This document shows, in pieces, positions 1 through 8,600 of a stretch of 10,567 nucleotides of DNA. Position 1 is the stretch's first letter, and every line of letters begins with the position of its first letter. The position numbers and the translations under genes are program-made. This stretch comes from Phoronis ovalis (taxonomy: Eukaryota; Phoronida; Phoronidae). The stretch spans positions 1-10,567 of the forward strand of contig JAOXYB010016742.1 in NCBI GenBank assembly GCA_028565635.1, given 5' to 3'. The notes below the pieces were generated by a model. It made no database searches. It was not told the DNA's origin and worked only from the letters and a program-made list of their open reading frames with translations.

Positions 1-1044
1 ATCCAATACCAGATATGCCAAGTCCATGCATGTCAAAACAGGGAGATTTTTGTTTCGAGTGTCACATGGCTAAGGTACACCTTACTAGGATCTTAATTTT
101 GAAAATTAAGATGCAATTTCCTGCAATTCCGGGTGCAATTTGAGCTAAAATTACTGTTTTTGTAGGCTTTCTTAGCCAGTGACTTAAAACGGGGAGAAAT
201 GACATTCCAACAGGGAGACCAGAAGATGGGGCCTCAAACAGAGGGTTTCCCTGTCAAACCAGAAGACTTTGCATCATTGAAATACAGTGCTTGACACAAT
301 CTTCATCCTAAGATGTATTCATAGTGTAAATTTGGTGGATGCAGGAGAAACGGCTCCAAAGTGTCGGAACATGATATTTAAGCAATGTTCATCCGAGCTC
401 AAAATATTGGTCACACTGACCTGGATATTGTATGCAACATACCTTTAGTTTACTCTGTAATGTATGCATAATGTGAATTTAGTAGCCCCAAGTCATAAAT
501 GGTTCTAGAGTTATAGCCTGGACAAATGGCATTTTCAACAAGAATAAGACAGCAGTAAAATGATATTGTAATAATGGGAAAATATAGATATGTGCCCCCT
601 CTAACTCTTCTTGTAGACTGTAGGTTTGGTCCAATTTCATGCCTGATCTAATCCATGCTTGATGGTAGTTTGCAACTGTCCATGAAGTATATTCTAAATA
701 ACTCATATTAAAATAAATAGCAAAGTTCATGCACATGTCAGTACAGCAGATATATTTAGAATCTATTAAGAAACAATTTACCTGTGTTTATGATACAGAT
801 GTTAGGAATTTTGAATCAGCAGGACAACTTGTTTTCACATATGTTGGAAAATCATTAAATGATTAAACATATCTTTGTTTGTATGTAAATCGTTTTTTTA
901 TAACAGAAATCCACTCAGTTTTCACAGACAAGATCCCCCACACTAATTTTATTTATATATTATTATTTTCCATACCAAGCTCCTGAAACAAGCTTCCACA
1001 GTTGAGCTGAAACTGTTTTTAATAATATAGCAGTGCAACATTAC
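1..1044 (-). other. Partial intron after exon 13
   Basis: I read this as the start of the intron following the linker exon. I looked for the expected SH3 exon (a Trio-like DFTA / ELTI / GLVP pattern) on the minus strand and did not find it, so it should lie to the left of base 1. The stretch is AT-rich. It contains a perfect short palindrome at 90-112 and an 85-codon open frame (736-479, minus) without coding character. Confidence 0.6.
90..112. repeat. Perfect 11-bp palindrome with 1-nt centre
   Basis: ATCTTAATTTT is followed by one G and its exact reverse complement AAAATTAAGAT. It is AT-rich and lies in intronic DNA. It could extrude as a hairpin or be chance; no function can be assigned. 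Confidence 0.85.
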
Positions 1045-1177
1045 CTTATTTCGACTATTTGAGCTGCTGCTACTATCAGATGTTCCTGTTGTTGTTGTGG
1101 ATGTGACAGAAGTTAAAGAACCTCGCTCCTGCCGATCAAAATTCATATCTTCTAGAGATGTGGAGTCATCCATATCA
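1045..1177 (-). CDS. trio: Exon 13 of window: acidic Ser/Thr-rich linker before SH3
   Basis: The exon completes an Arg codon from the phase-2 end of exon 12 and reads 44 codons to a phase-0 end. It starts [20 protein letters not shown], continues [14 protein letters not shown], and ends in a Ser run and NSRNK. It is flanked by ATTTTCAG and GTAATG. Vertebrate Trio and Kalirin have an acidic, Ser/Thr-rich segment at this place (DxDSQGDGSS..SIASRTS), so position, composition, phase and splice sites agree. There is no strong residue-by-residue match. It may be phosphorylated, but that is inference. Confidence 0.8.
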
Positions 1178-2579
1178 CTGAAAATTAAATTGACGATTTT
1201 AGTCACACTATGTGTTCATAGCAACAGGAGAAAACTGTAGGAAATATCTCAAAAGTTCTGGTATTCCAAGAAATTTAGTGAGCCATAGATTACCATTACC
1301 ACTAACAACATATTTCAATAAAGTGCATTGGATTTGCAATTGGATTAAGCTGAAAATCAAAATAATTCATAAAACTCACTAACTACATAATACATTGGGA
1401 TTTTAACTGTGTTAAGAATACAAATTTACATAAATTTTAACATACTGAGTGTGGGTTGTTTAACAGGCTAGAAAATTTCATTTCTATATTAGAGAATGTT
1501 ATAACACCCTGTTTCAACATAATTTAAAAGGTAGGGTTGAGTTATAAAATAATATTGGACAAAACAATTTTTTAGAGTTCAAAATAAACCTAACATGAAA
1601 TTTAATAGAAATTCCTTGAGCAACTCAAAATTTCAATGTAATAGTTACATAATGGACAAAACACTGAAATTATACTTTTTACTATGAAGATAAAATAGCA
1701 AGTATTTACAAGAATAATTCAATTGTTAATGTACTCTGAAGGATACAATAACATGTTACAATATTTTACATAAATTTTTAATTGTATGTAACAATAAATT
1801 AAACGTGTTATTGCACTCCCGTGAGAGCCAACCAGTTCCAAACCAGAGTGTGATGCGACATTTGATGTCACATTGCCAAGCATGACGTGCTACACAACAC
1901 ATGATAAAATCAGCTGATTTAGCACCAGAAGATGAACAGTAAGCAGGCAAAAAATAAACTTAAAAACATTTAAAGTCAGAAAATCGTCTAAATAAATATT
2001 ATGATGAATATTTGTATACTGTAGAGAATACAAAGAACAGGACATGTTCATCGGCTGATGAACTTACTTCACTCCAGTGCTGTTCAATGTACTTGTATCC
2101 ATAATATAATACATACTTATATTAACATTAAAAACACTATGTTAAACTTCCACATATATAATTATATAATATATAAAAAAAGTTTTAAGCAGTTATTTTT
2201 TTTGTTTTAAATCCCCTTAAAGTGATAACACTTTAAAAAATAGAAAGTTTATTTTTTTAAGAAATTCCTATATTTAATAAGTATTTTCAATGTTGTTGTA
2301 TCAAGAGATTCAACAAATAAATTGATTTAACAAATTACCTAAAATATGCATCAGATCTATTAAGAAAATATTTTTCAATACCACGAAACTTGTTTTGAAC
2401 ATACCTGAAGCTAATTTACAAAGTAAAGTGTCCAGTAAAGTAATTTTTGCTCTAAAAAAAAAAGATTCACAGCCATGATGTAAATCAACCACAAAAATGT
2501 GCTACACCTTCTTCACCAAGGTATGCCTTCACCAAGGTATGTAAATAAAGTAGACTTGAACTCAATTCAAGAATTTAAA

Positions 2580-2621
<42 letters not shown>

Positions 2622-5600
2622 CACAAACTACTGTTACTATCCAGGTACTTACAATCAATTTCAAACTGATATCAGCCTCAAAATAGTACAAAACTTACTT
2701 AAAAACTAATTGCATTTGCAACCCAGTTAAATTTCATTTCTTGAACTCTTATAAAAATTCCTAACATTTATTATGAAATGCTAATAATTCATACATCGTT
2801 CCATAACAGCAGTTGCAACAAGCAAGACCTAAACAAGATGTCCAAGCACATAGTGTCCAAGTACATAGTGTCCAAGCACATAGTGTCCAAGTACATAGTG
2901 TCCAAGTACATAGGAACCGGTAAGAGCACAACAAGATAAACACTAATTGGGAACCTTGTTAAAAAGCCTGAGTTGGACAAAAATGTTACTGACAGTTTTC
3001 AAGTAATGCAGAGATAACGATTTTATAAAAATTTAAGAATCACTTGCAAGAAATTGATCATCTATGAAACAAATGACGTCAGAAAGCCATCAGCAATATG
3101 TATATTTGAAGATCTTGGCTTATCATCCCTACAGAAAATATCTGTATACTTAAATTTAACCCTATCTTACCTACATTCTGGGCTTGCAAAGGCTCACAAT
3201 ATGCAGAGAATAGACAATCCATATGTTTCTGGAGAGCACTGCAAGCTATTATTTAAATCTAACAACTAGATAGTTATTCTATTTATTTGACACAATTTGT
3301 AATCTTTTCCAGGACAACAAAAATGTATTAGTCCCTTTAAAAAATTCCTCAGTAATTCCTTTTTTTAATCAAAAGTAAAAGTTCAGCAGATCATAAATAT
3401 AAAGGGTAACTACTTATTATTGATACTATAAAATCAAATGAAAAATGAATGCTGTTGTCATTGCAACGTGATAAAGATACACAGGTTATGTTAGCAAGGT
3501 GTTTATTATTTCTTGCATTCATAATAAGAAAAGAACTATTACTAACACTAATATATGTACATGTGTGAAATGTACTTTCATATATATATATCCTAGATTG
3601 TAATAACAGAAAGGCTTTGGCCAAAAGATGAAATAAAAACACACTATATAATAAAAAGATTATTATAAAAGGCATTTATTTAGTTTATCCACAGAAATAC
3701 AGCACTTTTTCCTTTTTCATGCAAGATACATCTTGCCGTAAATATTTTCAAGACAGTCACTCTGTACAGAAAGTGAATTGTCTCGTTTCAATTTTGACTA
3801 GTCTGACCTTATGATAATGCTTGATAAACTGAAACTAAGATTTTGTTATAGGCAAACCTGGTACACACATTATGACATCACACAAACATTTATGTTCGAA
3901 CTGACATTGAGTGAAGTGATACATACCGACTAGATCTGTTAGGGTTAGCATGACTAGGTCTGATTGGTGCTTCGCCAGTTAATGTTGATGACATATACAG
4001 CATTCTCTCCTGGATTAACTCTCGTAATTTCCTGACCCAGTTCTGTTTGGCTTCTAGAGATGATGCCTAAAACAAGATGCAATAATAATGTAGGTGGCTG
4101 CCACACATCTGATGAAGGCTGAAGCATTTTATCTATAAATACAATTTTAATGTTTCAAGACCTAAATATATAGATAGATGTGGGCACCTCAGGACCGGTT
4201 TACATACATATTGAAAATGAAAAAGTGCTACTGTACTACATGCAAATAGTATTATAAGACATAATGGAGGTGGAGGGAGGTGGAGGGAGGTGGAGGGAGG
4301 TGGCGGACTGATATTTCTAAATTAGCCCTTGAAGCGGTAGATATGACTGGAGACTATATAAAATGAACAGAAAATTATTATGAAAACTGGAACATATTGG
4401 TATAGCGGTGAATAGCTCCACCTTCAAATGAAACGTGTTACCAGCTAAATTTATAAATATAATTACAACTAATCTCTATATGTTTTTATCATGTCATTTA
4501 ATCATATGTACAGCTTGTAACAAACTTATTTTTAGTAAATATTACTTGTTTTTGCCAAACTTGAACTGAATTATCTTTAGGAGAATAAGTTACAGTATTG
4601 CTGAAATGTCTATACCAAACACATTACAAACACTGACCTTCAGTATAATTTTATAGTCAGAGATCATCGGTGCATTGCCTCTCCACAAAGCAAACTTGCA
4701 TTCATCTCCTTCAATATGTTCTGTAACACCAATCTCAGCAGTCTACAAGCATAAACAAAACATATTACAAATACAAGGCAGTACAAAACAGATACAAAAG
4801 CTGTCATATAACACTTCTGAATTATTTCATTTTTAAGTGAAGCGTTTCAACATAAACATGTTTGGCAAGCATTTGAACAGAAGATGTGCGCCCTCTAGTA
4901 TTTAATTTATACACTGTCCAAGAGTGAGCACAGTCTAGAAGTAAAACAAGCCCAGACTCCTTCTTTACAATGGCGATCGCAGGTTGACATAACATTTGTT
5001 TGATAGTACATTGCCATCAACAGACTTTATATAAAACATAAGAGCAGTTTGCTACATATCTTAAACAAACCATACAAAACTTACCATAAGCCTAAACTTA
5101 CCATAAGCCTAAACTTGTGAACATATTTCACTTTTCCATTGCTGTCTTTTACTTCTTTTGCAAATACTAAACAGACATCAAACATAAATATTTGTCTTTC
5201 TCTTCCCTTTTTAATGATCTGTTTAGGATCCCAGACAGTAAATCTGTCCTGTAGTAACACTTCACCTAATACATCCATGTCCTCCTGCAAAAATATCAAT
5301 GTCAACAGTGTGATATACTAGCACAGGTTTTCTTTTAAGTAATTCAAAGTAAGAAATCATAAAAGTGCATAGAGTGAATTAGCGGTCAAGCCATATATTG
5401 TACAAGCCATATTATTAGTATGTCGATGTTTCCAGAATTACTTTTTGATACATTCAACTCAACATAAAACACACATATCAACTCGTTAAACCTATATTTA
5501 CAGGTGCACTTTATAAGAAAAATACTTCCTGGATAAAATATTATGCCAAGTTAATTTTGACTTTGTGATAATACAAACAGTTGCTTATCATTCACAATGT

Positions 5601-8600
5601 AGTAACTATGAATCAAGGAAATTTCAAGGGATTCATTACGGTTACTCTCTAGTGTGCTGCAAGCCTGTTTATTTGCAATGAAAATACCAAACAGGAGACA
5701 AGTAAAAACAAACCTCAATCCCTTCCAACATACTGAGGTGCATGGCATCATTTGCTTTCTTTGGCACATTTAACATGACTTCTAGTCCATCCTACAATTC
5801 ATTAGTAACAATTCATGTTAGAATGAGCAACTTAATGAGTTTGAAAATATGGCAGCAGCCTGGTAGTTGCCAGGAACAACTAACATTGCATTATTACTGA
5901 ACAGGTGTCAAAACAATGGGTAAAACTGCTCTACCAGGACATTCTAATCTTAGCAACTTGGTGCCTCTGCTGAGTGATAGAGAATGCTCAGCACATAAGG
6001 TGATGTTAATACTGTGATATTGTAAATAAATGTGAATAATTACTATATGATCACACAATGAAATAGCTAAGGCAACCAATGAAAAACAGTCACGAGACGA
6101 GATTTATTACTTGGCTCCAGCTAAGACATGCACATGACAATCATGATGCAAAAATATATAAAACACACCTTTATTTCCCCCTTGTCCTGTTCACAGCATG
6201 ACATTAAATCTTTGAGAAGAAGTTGATATTTGGTGATTCTTTGTACTGGTTTAATGAGATAGGAAGCTATAGAACCATTCAGATTGTGTTTCTTCTGGAT
6301 GTCCTACAAAATATTTATAGAATATATATCTAAAAGTAATAAAATAAAATTGCATGTATTACTGTATTTTCTCATATAATCGCCCTGGGCGATTATTAAA
6401 AAAAAGCTGCTTTTAAGGGGGGCGATTATTAGAGGGGGCCATTAATAGAGAGGGGGCGATTATTAACTTATTTGTACTTCTGGCATTAATATTTTAGATT
6501 TTTTTAAATTATTGTTTGCGATACATAACGAAGATTTTGAAGATTGTCAGTTAGTCAAACAAAATCGGCTTGTTTAAGCGAAGTTCTGTGTGTAATGGAA
6601 TTTTATTTTCAAAAAAAAACTCTTCCAAACCTAAAATAAACAGTAAGTTAATTTTTATTGGTCACATACCTAGAGAAGTTTGTGCAGTGTATACAACCTT
6701 GCTCAACATGGAAACACAATTATTGTGAAAGTCACGGCAAGAAGCGTAAATCACCTTTTGCCGTACTCGCCATGGAAATTCTATTGGAAATGATATTACA
6801 TGGAGGAGATCCGAAGTTTGTTTTGCAAGCCAAAACACTTATTAAAGATAGTACCATATTTCCTTAAAACCCAATAAAGAGCTAATCAGCTGCACATAAT
6901 AATGAATAAAAATGTGATTATCTCGTATTAATTCAGATGGGTCTTCAAGTCAAACTGCCACCCCGGGGGCGATTATTACAGAGGGGGCAATTATTGATTT
7001 ATTTTAGTTACCAGATTATTAAATCGGGGCGATTATTAGAGAAAATATGGTATACAGTATTTATATATAAATAAACAGAGTGAGGTTTCGGCATTTTAAC
7101 AATGGTTGGGACAATGACGCTGTTGACCCTCAATTTATTTATCTTTGAAACGAATCAATTTTTTCTCAAAATATATATCTAAATGAAAATTTAACATCAT
7201 AATGCTTATTGTTATCTATCGTTATTGCAGAAAAATGCAATTTATCACATTTTCATAAAAACATTAAAAACCGTTGTCATTTTCATGAGAGTATATGATA
7301 AAAATAGGAAAATACGACTATAGTTTGTTGTTCATTCCATCTCCAAATTTCAAAGAAATTGTTTGATTACTTTTGTAGTTAAAGGCATATAAGTAAAGAT
7401 AACTATATTTCAGCAGTGTTACACTACTGATAGGCAATACCGTGCTTTCAATTATATACTGAATGAATTGATTAGATTATAGACATAACGCAAATTTGAG
7501 TCTGTTCTAAATTCCTGATAACTTATACTCACATCAAAGAATGTTCCAGCATGACTGACTAGACACTGATTGGAATCTGGTTTATTTTTACAATACTCCA
7601 CATACATGGAAAATCTCTCCGCCCATGTTACAAAACAATGGCCGACATCTTCTGGTAAAGTTTCATACTTCTCAAGTTCTTGTAAGAAAATGCTGAAAGC
7701 ATAGGATGACAAAAAATCTACACTTGTGGGAAGTGACTGCATACATTTTTATTATGCTTTGTGATTCTAAACACTCTCATTTGCAAAAGATTTAACCTTT
7801 TGGAAATTTTTCTGCATAATAAGAGACATGATATCATTACTTAAGCTGATCCATCCAACTTTTTGAAGAGAATGCATGCATTGTCAACAATAAATAAACC
7901 ATTCTTAGACAGATGTATAACTTTTATTTATCAGATTTGCTACATGTACTTACTTTTTATGAAATTTATGAATATCCTCAATATTTCCAAAAATTAGAGA
8001 TTGTCGACCAACAATTCCTACTGGAAGGGAGTTAGCTGGATTACTCATCTCAGCATGGTAGTACTGAAAAAGCAATATATTTACTATCAAATTCTACTAT
8101 TTATCTCAAAAGCTCTGGTGCTGGAAACAATGTAAAGTTATGATTCCGTGATTCCTATAAATTCTTACGTCGTAAAGGTATAATTTTTCTGACAATGCAA
8201 TTTGCTCCCATAAGTCATGATTTATGGAACTGTAATAATATTTCCTGGTATACTAAATACAAACTGTGGTGAGCATCTGAAAAAAATAATTCGTCAACAG
8301 TCTGGTAGTTTATAGTTTCAACACAGCAATTTTACTTATAACCTACAGTTAAATTTACACTTCTAAAAGAATAATAAAACACTGATCTTACATTAACACA
8401 AGTTTCAAGATCTTTGACATAAGTCCTTTCAGTATGTAACAATTCTGCCATAATAAATTCTTTTCGTCGAGCAGATTTTCTTTTTTCTTCTTTTGAGTTT
8501 TGAAGTTTTTCTTCAAGTTCAGGATCACTTTTTCTAGGACATTCTTCTTCTTTTTCTGTCTGTAAGTAAATAATCATAGACTAAGCCCAGAATTATTTTG

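Larger units (their letters stand above)
1178..3926 (-). other. Large intron between PH1 exon and linker exon
   Basis: This 2749-base intron starts with donor GTATGT at its right end and ends with ATTTTCAG at its left end. It is the largest intron in the window. It contains a possible small exon (2068-2102), a (TA)19 array, a 16-bp tandem duplication, a 15-bp minisatellite and a perfect CRE octamer. Several short open frames on both strands have no recognisable product. The remaining sequence is plain AT-rich DNA. Confidence 0.85.
6304..7532 (-). other. Enlarged intron within DH1
   Basis: This 1229-base intron (donor GTGAGT, acceptor TTTGTAG) separates CR2 from CR3. More than half of it is the inverted-repeat element at 6362-7050. 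Without that element the intron would be about 540 bases, similar to its neighbours. The rest is AT-rich with no recognised feature. Confidence 0.9.

Noticed and set aside
479-736. 85-codon minus-strand open frame with hydrophobic stretches
   Set aside because: It has no recognisable motif, lies in the last partial intron, and has no good splice sites that would join it to exon 13 in phase. Probably chance, or part of an unrecognised dispersed repeat.
1-1044. Search for the SH3 exon expected after exon 13
   Set aside because: No minus-strand segment with SH3 motifs and valid splice borders was found. One AG...GT-bounded piece near 784-830 has stops in all three frames.
1756-1950. 64-codon Cys-rich minus-strand open frame
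   Set aside because: It lies inside the large intron with no domain pattern and no plausible splice partner.
2310-2492. 60-codon minus-strand open frame in the large intron
   Set aside because: It is short and AT-rich in composition (Leu, Phe, Ile, Asn), with no motif and no family match.
2761-2980. Two overlapping minus-strand frames reading a CTWTL/YLDTM repeat
   Set aside because: Both are readings of the 15-bp minisatellite. Being open in more than one frame is a result of the repeat, not evidence of a protein.
3054-3269. 71-codon plus-strand open frame starting MIIYETNDV
   Set aside because: It has no recognised domain, no clear promoter or upstream exon, and lies antisense inside an intron. 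It is the most protein-like of the plus-strand frames, but the evidence is too thin.
3391-3675. 94-codon hydrophobic minus-strand frame resembling a membrane protein
   Set aside because: The Phe/Ile/Leu/Ser content is what AT-rich intron sequence gives by chance. There is no homology and no splice support.
5139-5321. 60-codon plus-strand frame opposite the PH1 exon
   Set aside because: It is the antisense shadow of the conserved minus-strand PH1 coding exon.
5551-5713. Extension of exon 9 to a downstream stop
   Set aside because: The frame continues past the GTTTGT donor, but family resemblance ends at the donor and resumes in the next exon, so this is intron.
5894-6079. 61-codon minus-strand frame in the DH1 intron
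   Set aside because: It has no motif, and the exons on both sides already join in phase with continuous DH homology.
6658-6867. 69-codon plus-strand frame inside the inverted-repeat element, with a basic KKRK patch
   Set aside because: I considered a transposase remnant, but saw no helix-turn-helix or DDE pattern I could support. A homology search of this frame would settle it.
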